A DNA stretch of 64,000 bases, taken from the NCBI GenBank assembly GCA_030431255.1, contig JAUIJL010000004.1:248001-312000 (forward strand), read 5' to 3'. The DNA is from Thermoanaerobaculia bacterium. Its GTDB lineage: Bacteria; Acidobacteriota; Thermoanaerobaculia; Multivoradales; J023. Below the pieces are notes generated by a model. It worked only from the letters and a program-made list of their open reading frames with translations, searched no databases and was not told the DNA's origin. Positions 45,243-53,425 of this stretch are shown piece after piece. The translations under genes and the position numbers were made by a program. Each line of letters starts with the position of its first letter. Position 1 is the stretch's first letter.

Positions 45243-47063
45243 ATGACCTGGGAAATCGCGTTCGTCTTTGCCGTCTTGGGCTTCGCCATCATCAGCTTCG
45301 TCCTGGAACGGCAGCCCCCGGATCAGGTGGCCATCACCGTGCTCGCCCTGGTGATCGCCGGTGGAGCCTTGCCCTGGGCCGCCCACCTGCCGACGGTCAA
45401 AGAGCTGTTCGTGGTGTTCTCCTCACCGGCGCCGGTGACCATCGCCGCGATGTTCGTGCTCTCCGCGGCGCTGGAAAAATGCGGGGTGATCGAATGGATC
45501 GCATCGGCCCTGGGCAAGCTGGCGGGTTTGGGGTACCGCAGATTTCTGCTGATCCTGATGGTCGCGGTGGCTTTGATCTCCGCGTTCATCAACAACACGC
45601 CGGTGGTCATGGTCTTCCTGCCGGCGGTTCTGTCCCTCTCACGAACCCTAGGGGTGCCCGCCTCGAAGATGCTCATTCCCCTTTCTTACGCCTCGATCTT
45701 CGGTGGCACCTGCACGCTGGTGGGCACCAGCACCAACATCCTGGCGTCGAGCATCCTCGCCGACGCCGGCCAGCCTCCGATCGGCATGTTCGAGATTGCC
45801 TGGGTCGGCATCCCGTTGCTCATCATGGGATGCATTTACCTGATCACCATCGGTCATCGCTTGTTGCCGGAGCGTGAGACTTTGACCTCCTTGCTCACCG
45901 AGGAAGAGCGCAAAGAATTTCTCACCGAGGCTTATGTTTCGGTCGGCTCGCCTCTGGTGGGCAAGTCCATCAGCCAAAGCGGCTTGCTCAAGGGCAAAAG
46001 CGTTCGGATTCTGGAACTGGTGCGCGAGAATGTGGCTCTACCGGTCGACCCACGGGAAACGACGATGCTCGCCGGCGACCGCTTGGTGCTCGGATGCCGG
46101 CCATCGGGATTCGCCCACGCCCGCAGCATCGAAGGCCTGGATCTCTCATCCACCCTCGGCCTCGGGCTGGAGGCCATCAGCGCCCACGAAGGCTCGATCG
46201 TCGAGGGCGTGATCGGTCCACGCTCGACTCTCGTCGGCCAAACCGTAAGAGATATCGCTTTTCGCCAGCGATTCCGGGTGATCCTAATGGCGATTCACCG
46301 CCGCGGCATCAACCTGCGCAAGAAAATGGACAACCTCAAGGTGGAGTCGGGCGATTTGCTGCTCATGATGGGCACCGACCAAGCGATCGAAGCCCTGAGG
46401 CGCAGCGACGATATCTTGTTGCTGGATCACCCTCCGACCCCTTCGCGCAGCAGCCGAAAGAAAACACCCATCGTGCTCGCCACTGTCGCGCTGGTGATCA
46501 TCTTGGCGTCGCTGAACCTCATGCCCATCGCCGGAACCGCTTTGGTGGGAGTGGCGGTCATCTTGGCCACCGGCTGCCTGACCCCCAAAGAAGGTTACGC
46601 CTCCATCGAATGGAGCATTTTGCTGCTGATTTTCGGCATGCTCGGCCTCGGTCTGGCCATGAGCTCCACGGGCGCGGCCGACCTGCTCGCCCAGATCCTG
46701 ACCAAAGTCGCCGGATTCTCCTTCATCCCGGATGACATCAAACCCCTTGTGGTCCTCGGGGTGTTGTACTTGCTCACCATGGTGATGACCGAGACATTGT
46801 CCAATAATGCGACCGTGGTGCTGATGACACCGATCGCCCTCAGCCTCGGCCCGAGCCTGGGGGTGGATCCTCGCCCATTCGTGATCACCGCTTGTCTGGC
46901 CGCTTCAGCAAGTTTCTCGACACCGATCGGTTACCAAACGAATACCTACGTTTATGGCGTGGCCGGATACAAATTCACGGATTTCACCCGGGTCGGTTTA
47001 CCTCTCAATCTGCTGTGCTTCCTTTTGAGTATTTTCATCATCCCGCGCATTTGGAGCTTCTAG
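45243..47063 (+). CDS. SLC13/DASS-type anion transporter with RCK_C domains
   Basis: This is an inner-membrane transporter, likely for sulfate, phosphate or dicarboxylates with sodium. The 606-residue product has an N-terminal set of helices with SAFINNTPVVMVFLPAV and the GTSTNILA signature near residue 164. Two TrkA-C-type regulatory domains lie at about residues 225-390. A second set of helices has NNATVVLMTPIALSLG and SFSTPIGYQTN. The ORF starts 206 bases after the terminator of the peptidase gene. Substrate is not assigned. Confidence 0.85.
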   Translation: MTWEIAFVFAVLGFAIISFVLERQPPDQVAITVLALVIAGGALPWAAHLPTVKELFVVFSSPAPVTIAAMFVLSAALEKCGVIEWIASALGKLAGLGYRRFLLILMVAVALISAFINNTPVVMVFLPAVLSLSRTLGVPASKMLIPLSYASIFGGTCTLVGTSTNILASSILADAGQPPIGMFEIAWVGIPLLIMGCIYLITIGHRLLPERETLTSLLTEEERKEFLTEAYVSVGSPLVGKSISQSGLLKGKSVRILELVRENVALPVDPRETTMLAGDRLVLGCRPSGFAHARSIEGLDLSSTLGLGLEAISAHEGSIVEGVIGPRSTLVGQTVRDIAFRQRFRVILMAIHRRGINLRKKMDNLKVESGDLLLMMGTDQAIEALRRSDDILLLDHPPTPSRSSRKKTPIVLATVALVIILASLNLMPIAGTALVGVAVILATGCLTPKEGYASIEWSILLLIFGMLGLGLAMSSTGAADLLAQILTKVAGFSFIPDDIKPLVVLGVLYLLTMVMTETLSNNATVVLMTPIALSLGPSLGVDPRPFVITACLAASASFSTPIGYQTNTYVYGVAGYKFTDFTRVGLPLNLLCFLLSIFIIPRIWSF

Positions 47064-47067
47064 CCCC

Positions 47068-49269
47068 ATGAGCTTCTGGTTATTCCTATGTCTGTTGACC
47101 GTGGTCAACTCCGCGATTTGGGTCTTTTTCGACGCGTCCAGACTGAGGGACTCACGCCATATCGGAATCGGCCCCCAAGGCACACCGCCGCAAACTTGGG
47201 CCGCCATGACCTTTCTCGCCTGGCCCGTTGCGTTTCCTTACTATTTGTCGAAACGCCCCCTGAGCCTGGACCTCGAGGAGCGTTCCGGACCGCCACCTCG
47301 ATTCGTCACCGAAGGTTTGACTCCCTTCGCCATGCTGGTGGGCTTGTTGGGCTTCGCCATTTTCGGCGGTTTGCTCGCCATCGGAGAGCTACAGCAGTCG
47401 ATTATCGGGCTGGTGGTCGCCGCGGCGGGTATTTTTGGCGGCCGTAAGACCCACATGACCCAAGAGCAGGAGAGAGTCGAGCTCGGATCCCTTGCCATTG
47501 AGCAGATCGGCTTCTCCGCCCCGTCATCCGAAGAAGTCAGCGGCGACGAAGGGGAAGCTCCCGCCAACATAGATCAATATTTTGCCTCCATGGGCCGAGG
47601 CGGCTCACCCGGCCCGATGACGCCACCCGCCGGTCCCAGTCATTCACCGCAACCACAAACACCCAGGTTGCCGGATATGCCGCCGCCCGGGGTTCCATAC
47701 TCGCCGAGCACCGGCGTCGCACCTCGGCAGGCCGCACCTCAGCCGGGGGCGCCTCAGCCGGCCGCGCCTCAGCCGGGGGCGCCTCAGCCGGCCGCGCCTC
47801 AGCCGGCCGCGCCTCAGCCGGCCGCGCCTCAGCCGGCCGCGCCTCAGCCCCAATTGCCTCCGGGCGTGCCGTACGAGCCGCCTCCGCCCGGCCACCCGTA
47901 TCAACCACCACCGGTACCTGCTCCGCCGACGGCGCAAGGTCCTGCGGCACCCCCTCCCGCGGCTCCGAGCCCATCCGCCCAAGCGCCACCGGTTGGACCC
48001 GGACAACAACCTCCAGGTGACCCCAAAGCGACGGTCGCCCTTTCCCCTGCGGCCTTACAGCATCACTTGGCCGGCTCCGACCGGAGCTCAAAACCTCTGG
48101 GGCAACAGGTCCCGCAGGTCCCCGGCCAGCAGGTCCCCGGCCAGCAGGTCCCTGGGCAGCAGGTCCCCGGGCAACACATGACTGAGCCCAGGATTGTGGA
48201 GCCCCCGCCCCCGGTGTCCCCAGGGGTCTTCGTGCCCCCGGACCCTGCCAAAAGCGCTCCTCGAGAGGCCCCCAGCCCCCTAGCTCCCGCCCAGCGGGAG
48301 CTACCGCGACCGCCGGCTCCGACTCGAGCATCGACTCCGAGCAGCGCCAACACCGTGGGCTCCTACGCGTTTGCCGCTAAGGAAAGCCCAATTTCTCGCG
48401 TGCTGAAGATTGCAGCGGGGATTTTGGCGGCGGTGGGCGTCGCGGCTTTGGCTTGGATGGGTTGGAGCTCTTGGATGCCCAGCTCGGACGGGGCAGCGGC
48501 AATCTCGGAAGTCGAGGAGCTGACCCCCGACGATGAGGTCGACCAGACCGAGCGTCAACCTCCTCCGCCCCCCAAGCTGAAAAACCGACGGGAAGGAGGA
48601 ACCCTGCCTCCGGCCCCACCCGAAACCACGACCGCCACCCCAGGAGCAGAGTCCACGGAAGTCACCGCAGAGGTCATCCAGCCCTGGACCGAGGAATATC
48701 TGCAATGGATGTCTCCGCTGGCCCTCGCCCTGGACGAAATCGACTTCGAAGGCATCGCGCAAGCTCGGTGCCGTGATCTGCAGAAGAACCTGAGGGCGGT
48801 CGAGTCCAACGTTTCGACATGTCCCGATTCCGAGGTGGAAAACCTGCTTAAGCTGGCTCTGCCGATTCTTCATTCGAGTGCAGACGCCTGCCGCGGCGAG
48901 AGCGAGGACCGCTGGGCCTCCAGCCTCCTAGAAGCCAAGAAATTGATTCACGAAGCCCAAGTTCTTCTCGACGAAAAGTACCGATTCGCCGGTATTTCGG
49001 AGCTTGAGCTGGAGAGCGCGATCGGAGTTCAGCGCTCGCCCTCCTCCATTTCGGGGCGTTGGCTGATCGAAAAGGGAGACAGCCTCGACAACGATGGGTT
49101 CGCCGATGACGACCTGGAGACGCTCTTAGATCAAGACGGCTTCGAAGACGACGAATTCGAGGACGATTTTTCAGACGATTCGGACGGCTTTGACGATGCA
49201 CCCACCGATGACGAGCCGCTGGACGACGAGCCCTTAGATGGGGAAGGTGACGGCTTCGGCAGGCCTTGA
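47068..49269 (+). CDS. Proline-rich membrane protein with an acidic tail, unknown function
   Basis: I do not recognise this 733-residue protein. It has about four membrane segments at the N-terminus (residues 1-22, 48-66, 88-110, 112-130), a long Pro/Gln/Ala-rich linker (about 180-440) with APQPA and PGQQV tandem repeats, another membrane segment VLKIAAGILAAVGVAALAW near residue 445, a small helical domain with three cysteines, and a very acidic C-terminus rich in Asp and Glu. The linker could span the periplasm. It starts 4 bases after the transporter stop, so the two are probably co-transcribed. Confidence 0.8.
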   Translation: MSFWLFLCLLTVVNSAIWVFFDASRLRDSRHIGIGPQGTPPQTWAAMTFLAWPVAFPYYLSKRPLSLDLEERSGPPPRFVTEGLTPFAMLVGLLGFAIFGGLLAIGELQQSIIGLVVAAAGIFGGRKTHMTQEQERVELGSLAIEQIGFSAPSSEEVSGDEGEAPANIDQYFASMGRGGSPGPMTPPAGPSHSPQPQTPRLPDMPPPGVPYSPSTGVAPRQAAPQPGAPQPAAPQPGAPQPAAPQPAAPQPAAPQPAAPQPQLPPGVPYEPPPPGHPYQPPPVPAPPTAQGPAAPPPAAPSPSAQAPPVGPGQQPPGDPKATVALSPAALQHHLAGSDRSSKPLGQQVPQVPGQQVPGQQVPGQQVPGQHMTEPRIVEPPPPVSPGVFVPPDPAKSAPREAPSPLAPAQRELPRPPAPTRASTPSSANTVGSYAFAAKESPISRVLKIAAGILAAVGVAALAWMGWSSWMPSSDGAAAISEVEELTPDDEVDQTERQPPPPPKLKNRREGGTLPPAPPETTTATPGAESTEVTAEVIQPWTEEYLQWMSPLALALDEIDFEGIAQARCRDLQKNLRAVESNVSTCPDSEVENLLKLALPILHSSADACRGESEDRWASSLLEAKKLIHEAQVLLDEKYRFAGISELELESAIGVQRSPSSISGRWLIEKGDSLDNDGFADDDLETLLDQDGFEDDEFEDDFSDDSDGFDDAPTDDEPLDDEPLDGEGDGFGRP
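47734..47853. repeat. Fifteen-base tandem repeat coding [10 protein letters not shown]
   Basis: About eight copies of a 15-base unit coding Ala-Pro-Gln-Pro-Ala or -Gly run head to tail inside the proline-rich gene. Exact repeats such as GCGCCTCAGCCGGCC suggest recent slippage expansion, so length may vary between strains. Confidence 0.85.
48104..48176. repeat. Tandem repeat coding PGQQV
   Basis: Four or five near-identical 15-base units coding Pro-Gly-Gln-Gln-Val lie in the same gene, about 250 bases after the APQPA repeats. It is a second independent expansion in the same linker. Confidence 0.8.
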
Positions 49270-49279
49270 GGTCGGCTAG

Positions 49280-50053
49280 CTAGCGAACCAGCTCGAGCAC
49301 CTCTTCGTGCAAGCGGCCGTTGGTGCCGATGCCGCTTCCTGCGTCGAATCGACGCTCGCCTTCGAAGCTCGTGAACCGACCGCCCGCTTCCTCGAGAATC
49401 GGCTGGATCGCGGCCACGTCCCACGGGGCGACTTCCGGATCCACCATCACCTCGGCCCGCCCCGTGGCTACCATGGCATAACCGTAGGCATCCCCCCAGG
49501 TCCGCCGCAAACGTGCGCGATCGTAAAGCCGTTGGGGCGTTCGCCTTTGCTCTTGTCCAGGGAAATCACTGCACAAAACCAAGGCTTGTTCCACTCGATC
49601 GACCTTCGACACCCTGGCCCGTCGACCGTTCCACCAGCAGCCACCACCTTCGAAGGCATGGACCGTTTCCCCCAAGCCGGGGAGATGGATGACTCCGATC
49701 TTCGAGCGATCGTCTTCGACCATGGCGACTAGCACCGAATAGAGAGGTACCCCGTGCACGAAACCCTTGGTGCCGTCGATGGGATCGAATATCCAAGTGC
49801 GGCGCCCCGGCCGGATTTCATCGTCGTACTCTTCTCCCACGAGAGAGTCGTCTGGGAATCGGCCGCGGACACCCTCTCGCAAAACCTTTTCCGCCTCGCG
49901 ATCCGCCAAGGTCACGGGCGTGCCGTCCGATTTCTGCTCCGCGGTGATGCCGGTCTGGAAATGGGCCAGGGTCTTTCGACCGGCTTTCCAGGCCAAATCG
50001 ACTGCGAATTCGGCCAGCTCGGCCAAGGTGGGTTCCACGGCTCCGGCCATCAA
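49280..50053 (-). CDS. Inositol-monophosphatase family protein, histidinol-phosphatase-like
   Basis: This is a magnesium-dependent sugar-phosphate or histidinol-phosphate phosphatase. The 257-residue product has Glu73-Glu74 in VGEEY, the signature FDPIDGTKGF with Asp90 and Asp93, and the second motif APWDVAA near residue 214. HisN-type enzymes are the closest fit, but inositol or PAP phosphatase activity cannot be excluded. It is the last gene in the prmC-led minus-strand group. Confidence 0.85.
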   Translation of the reverse strand: MMAGAVEPTLAELAEFAVDLAWKAGRKTLAHFQTGITAEQKSDGTPVTLADREAEKVLREGVRGRFPDDSLVGEEYDDEIRPGRRTWIFDPIDGTKGFVHGVPLYSVLVAMVEDDRSKIGVIHLPGLGETVHAFEGGGCWWNGRRARVSKVDRVEQALVLCSDFPGQEQRRTPQRLYDRARLRRTWGDAYGYAMVATGRAEVMVDPEVAPWDVAAIQPILEEAGGRFTSFEGERRFDAGSGIGTNGRLHEEVLELVR

Positions 50054-50075
50054 CAGCCTCCAGCTCCGGCGGGTC

Positions 50076-50336
50076 TCAGCTGATCTTGCCTTTGGCGATC
50101 GCCGCTTCGACGGTCAACATCGTTTTTTCCATTTTGGCGCGTAATGCCTGCTCGAATTCGAGCTTGGGAAGCTCCTGGGCAATGATCTCCTCGTAGGAGA
50201 CACGCTTCTGCCAGAGCACGGTCCCTCGGTCATAGACCCGCATTTCGAATACTTTGGCCGCTGCGCCGAGATCTTCCGCTTGAAGATGAAACTCTCGGCC
50301 TTCGTGGACGAAGATCTTATTGCTTCCTGTGATCAT
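50076..50336 (-). CDS. Unrecognised 86-residue protein
   Basis: The small protein starts MITGSNKIFVHEGREFHLQ and ends in a helical, charged region (ALRAKMEKTMLTVEAAIAKGK). It has no signal, membrane segment or cysteines. Same-strand neighbours and tight spacing (12 bases from the metallohydrolase, 22 from the phosphatase) suggest it is a real operon member. Function is not inferred. Confidence 0.65.
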   Translation of the reverse strand: MITGSNKIFVHEGREFHLQAEDLGAAAKVFEMRVYDRGTVLWQKRVSYEEIIAQELPKLEFEQALRAKMEKTMLTVEAAIAKGKIS

Positions 50337-50348
50337 GACTTCCAGAGC

Positions 50349-51167
50349 TTACCCCAGCCCGGCCCCTGACTCCAATGAGCCGGCGGCAACCGACACGGGC
50401 TCGCTCTCGAGGCTCCAGGGTCGAAGCGAGAACGCTTCTAAATCCCGCCCTATGGACAATCGTCCGGTGTATCCGCCGGCTTCCGCTCGCGCTTGCAGGA
50501 GCTCCAAGTCGAGTGGACGATAGACATGGGAGCAGACGAGCCGACGAGCACCAGAGGCCATGGCCAGCTCGATGATTTGCTCGTCGCTCAGATGGCCGGA
50601 ATCAAAAATCGCCAGCTCAACTCCTTCGAGAAACGCTACTTCTTGGGAGTGGAAATTCGAATCGCCGGTTAGAGCCACGCGCCGTCCATCGACTTCAAAA
50701 CGGAGACCGCGATTTCCCGCCGGGGGAAGCTCCATGAAGTCGAAGGTCCGACCTTCGATTTCCAAATACTCTTGGTCGATCTCTCGCACGTGCAATTGCC
50801 ACGACTCGCCCACTAAGGCGTGCCCACCGAAAAGCTCGAGCACTCCCTCCACTTGGCGCTCCAACCCCGGCGGGCCGTAGAGATGCAAGTCCTCGGTGCG
50901 TGGATCGATTTGCGACCAAGCGGCCGCGTGGAGATAGGGCACCAGATCGGAAATATGGTCAGGATGGTAATGGGAGAAGACGATGTGGCGGACGTCGTCC
51001 TGACGCAGGTCCAGGGCCGCAAGTCGGTCGGCAATCCCCCGTCCGAGATCGTAGACCAAACGCAAATCACCCAATTCGAGCAACGCCGAGGAAGCCCGGC
51101 GCCCCTCCACCAGCTGACACGTGCCCGTGCCGAGCAGCACCAAGCGGCTCGCCGCGGATCGGCTCAC
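50349..51167 (-). CDS. Metallo-beta-lactamase-fold hydrolase, RNase Z-like
   Basis: The 272-residue product has the zinc motif HYHPDH (His66, His68, Asp70, His71), ALTGDSN supplying a later aspartate ligand, and VCSHVYRP near the end. The LGTGT opening is shared with RNase Z and related hydrolases, but this protein is shorter and lacks the clear flexible arm. It overlaps the acyltransferase stop by 4 bases. Substrate is unknown. Confidence 0.8.
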   Translation of the reverse strand: MSRSAASRLVLLGTGTCQLVEGRRASSALLELGDLRLVYDLGRGIADRLAALDLRQDDVRHIVFSHYHPDHISDLVPYLHAAAWSQIDPRTEDLHLYGPPGLERQVEGVLELFGGHALVGESWQLHVREIDQEYLEIEGRTFDFMELPPAGNRGLRFEVDGRRVALTGDSNFHSQEVAFLEGVELAIFDSGHLSDEQIIELAMASGARRLVCSHVYRPLDLELLQARAEAGGYTGRLSIGRDLEAFSLRPWSLESEPVSVAAGSLESGAGLG

Positions 51168-52123
51168 GCCCCCTCCTCTTGCGAGCTCGATGCATGCTCG
51201 GGGCCGGCTCGCCGGCTGGTCAGGGCTTCTTGATCGAGATCATCTCGATCGAAGACATTGCCCCAGAAAATCGATTTCCGCCGATTCTTGATCTCCAACA
51301 TCGCCGTCAGCAGCACCTCTTGAACTTGCTCGCTCAATCGACGCACGAGCTTTCGGTCTCCGGCTGCTTCCGGTGGATACTGCCGCTCGAAATGCATCGG
51401 TTCCATGAATACCGTATGCCACTTCGACGGCAGCGGCACCGGGGGCAGGAAAGGAAACGTGGGCGTAATGGGTAGGCCCGGCCAGCCGGAGAATTGCTGC
51501 CACCACTTCCAAGGCAAGAGCTTCCAAACCGGATAGGTCTCCGCGCTGCCCACGGTCACGAAAGGCAAGATCGGAGCGCGATGCCTCAAGGCGAGCGCGA
51601 TGTAATCGTGGCGACCGAAGCTGTGCAGCTGGTAGGTCTGCCGGTACGGGACGAACGCGCCCCGTGCCCCCTCCGGGAACATACCGAGGATCTTGTCCTG
51701 CTCCAAAACCCAAGACGCGTTTTCTCGGCACGCCACGACGCCGCCCAGTTTGGTGATGACACTGCCGATCGAGCCGACCTTGAGCAAAGCGGGGTGGATG
51801 AGAAAGCGGGGCACTCGGCCCGATGCGCCGGCCACCTCATGCAACACCATCATGGCATCGAAGGGCACAATATTGCGGTGAAGCCCGGTCAGCATCACCG
51901 GTCCTTGACGCGGAATGTGCTCGAGACCGCGAACCTCCACCCGCCAATAGAAGTCGTGCAAAAAGCGGAACACCGTTTTGCCCGCTTTGGCGATGAATGG
52001 CCGATCCAGACCGTCGCCCCCGTCCTTGACGGCGGGGTTGATGGGCGGCCCTCCGGACGTCGCCTCGCTGGGCTTGTCGACCGCCGGAGGTGTCTCACCT
52101 TCGCTCATGTGGACCTCGCTCAT
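51164..52123 (-). CDS. PlsC-type lysophospholipid acyltransferase
   Basis: This membrane-associated acyltransferase is 319 residues long. The catalytic pair lies in GLHRNIVPFD (His82 and Asp89, spaced HX6D as in one COG0204 subgroup) with the second motif MFPEGARG. The region before residue 45 is low-complexity. It starts at 52123, overlapping the prmC stop by 4 bases; longer in-frame starts would lie inside prmC. It probably acylates a lysophospholipid or a related lipid. Confidence 0.85.
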   Translation of the reverse strand: MSEVHMSEGETPPAVDKPSEATSGGPPINPAVKDGGDGLDRPFIAKAGKTVFRFLHDFYWRVEVRGLEHIPRQGPVMLTGLHRNIVPFDAMMVLHEVAGASGRVPRFLIHPALLKVGSIGSVITKLGGVVACRENASWVLEQDKILGMFPEGARGAFVPYRQTYQLHSFGRHDYIALALRHRAPILPFVTVGSAETYPVWKLLPWKWWQQFSGWPGLPITPTFPFLPPVPLPSKWHTVFMEPMHFERQYPPEAAGDRKLVRRLSEQVQEVLLTAMLEIKNRRKSIFWGNVFDRDDLDQEALTSRRAGPEHASSSQEEGA

Positions 52124-53076
52124 GCCGACCTCCGGAAGGCCGCCACCCGCGGATGACCCGCGAGGTCGCGGATCAGCCGGAATCTCTCCAGGTACGGACG
52201 ACCGCCGATCGCCGTCTCGATCCACTCACCTTGGTCGTATCCGATCTCGATCAACACCAGAGCCCCCGGGCGCAAGCGAGCCGACTCGTCGAGCAACGTC
52301 TCGATCACCGCACGTCCTCGATCACCGGCGAAGAGGGCTCCGTGGGGCTCGAAATCCACCACCCCTGGCAACATCTCCTTGGCGGCTTCCGGGGCCACGT
52401 AGGGCGGATTGCTGACCACCAGATCAAAGCTTTCGAGCCGGATACCGGACACCAAATCCGCGGCCACAAAGTCGATTCGTTCGTGTACCCGTTGCGATCT
52501 GCTGTTGCCCGACGCAACCCCCAACGCCGGCAAAGAGATATCCGTCGCCACCACGGTCGCGTCCGACCGTTCGCAGGCGAGGGTGACCGCAATGCATCCC
52601 GAGCCCGTGCCCACATCCAGCATCCGCGGATTCTGCGACCCCACTCGGCGCAGATCCGCCAACGCCTCATCGATCAGGTGCTCCGTTTCCGGTCTCGGGA
52701 TGAGCACATTCGAATCGACTCGAAAATCTCGACCGTAAAATTCCCGTCGCCCCAAAATGTAGGCCATGGGCTCGCCCGCACAGCGGCGCCTCACGAGAGC
52801 CATGAAGCGGCGGCCGTCCTCTTCATTCAATCGGCGCTCGTCACGGGCCCGGATTTGCGCCTCGCTCCAGCCCAACACCTCCCCGAGCAAGAGAAAGGCC
52901 TCCCGGGGCTCGATGTCTGCGGCTTGGGTAGAGGCCCGGGCCGCATCCACCAATCGGCGACGCCCTTCGGCCATCCAATCGGCCACGGTTGGGGCGGATG
53001 GATCGACGCTGGAATCCACGGCAGGATCGACGGTCACCTCGACGGCGGAATCAACGACAGGATCGGCGGTGCTCAT
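52120..53076 (-). CDS. prmC: Release-factor glutamine N5-methyltransferase PrmC
   Basis: PrmC methylates the GGQ glutamine of release factors. The 318-residue product has the SAM-binding motif DVGTGSGC at 154-161 and catalytic NPPY at 223-226, followed by the usual helical substrate-recognition region. Residues 5-30 are an atypical low-complexity stretch, from repeats such as VDPAVDSSVDP. It opens the minus-strand group and is coupled to the acyltransferase. Confidence 0.9.
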   Translation of the reverse strand: MSTADPVVDSAVEVTVDPAVDSSVDPSAPTVADWMAEGRRRLVDAARASTQAADIEPREAFLLLGEVLGWSEAQIRARDERRLNEEDGRRFMALVRRRCAGEPMAYILGRREFYGRDFRVDSNVLIPRPETEHLIDEALADLRRVGSQNPRMLDVGTGSGCIAVTLACERSDATVVATDISLPALGVASGNSRSQRVHERIDFVAADLVSGIRLESFDLVVSNPPYVAPEAAKEMLPGVVDFEPHGALFAGDRGRAVIETLLDESARLRPGALVLIEIGYDQGEWIETAIGGRPYLERFRLIRDLAGHPRVAAFRRSA

Positions 53077-53303
53077 GAACCCATTCTAGCCCGCACTCTT
53101 CGCTACCCACTCGAGAAACCCGGTACGACGGCAGACGGAGACGGACTAGAGGCGGTTAGGGGTACTGACAGCTCGATCAAATTGGATCCATCGATCTGTA
53201 TCTATTCATTCAATTGAAGAATCGGCCCCTGGAATCGTTCTCCGATTCGACGAAAAGCCCCGGATTTACAACACTTTCGGTCCGATCCATTTTTCTGACT
53301 AGG

Positions 53304-53319
53304 TGGCACGGAATCTGCT
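53304..53319 (+). promoter_or_regulatory. Sigma-54 (-24/-12) promoter before the histidine kinase
   Basis: TGGCACGGAATCTGCT matches the sigma-54 consensus, with GG at -24 and GC at -12 separated by the required 10 bases; only one of the TTGC bases differs. The gene pair downstream encodes a histidine kinase and an enhancer-binding regulator of the sigma-54 class, so autoregulation is a reasonable inference. Upstream enhancer sites were not identified. Confidence 0.7.
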
Positions 53320-53342
53320 ATTCCCTTAGAGACGACGCACCT

Positions 53343-53402
53343 ATGACACAACAAGCCCAACAAGAGATGCACAGACCCAAGATGCTGCTCCAGCCCCACT
53401 GA
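53343..53402 (+). CDS. Possible 19-codon leader peptide after the sigma-54 promoter
   Basis: ATG at 53343 opens a frame coding MTQQAQQEMHRPKMLLQPH, ending 23 bases before the histidine-kinase start. It begins within the first 20 bases of the predicted transcript. The ribosome binding site is weak, so it may not be translated. Confidence 0.2.
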   Translation: MTQQAQQEMHRPKMLLQPH

Positions 53403-53425
53403 AGCTCTGTCGAAGACCGAAACGA

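Larger units (their letters stand above)
53077..53425. other. Intergenic region between prmC and the histidine kinase
   Basis: These 349 bases hold a sigma-54 promoter at 53304-53319 and a 19-codon frame at 53343-53402. I see no other gene. The prmC promoter should lie near the left side but no clear -35/-10 pair was seen. Confidence 0.5.
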
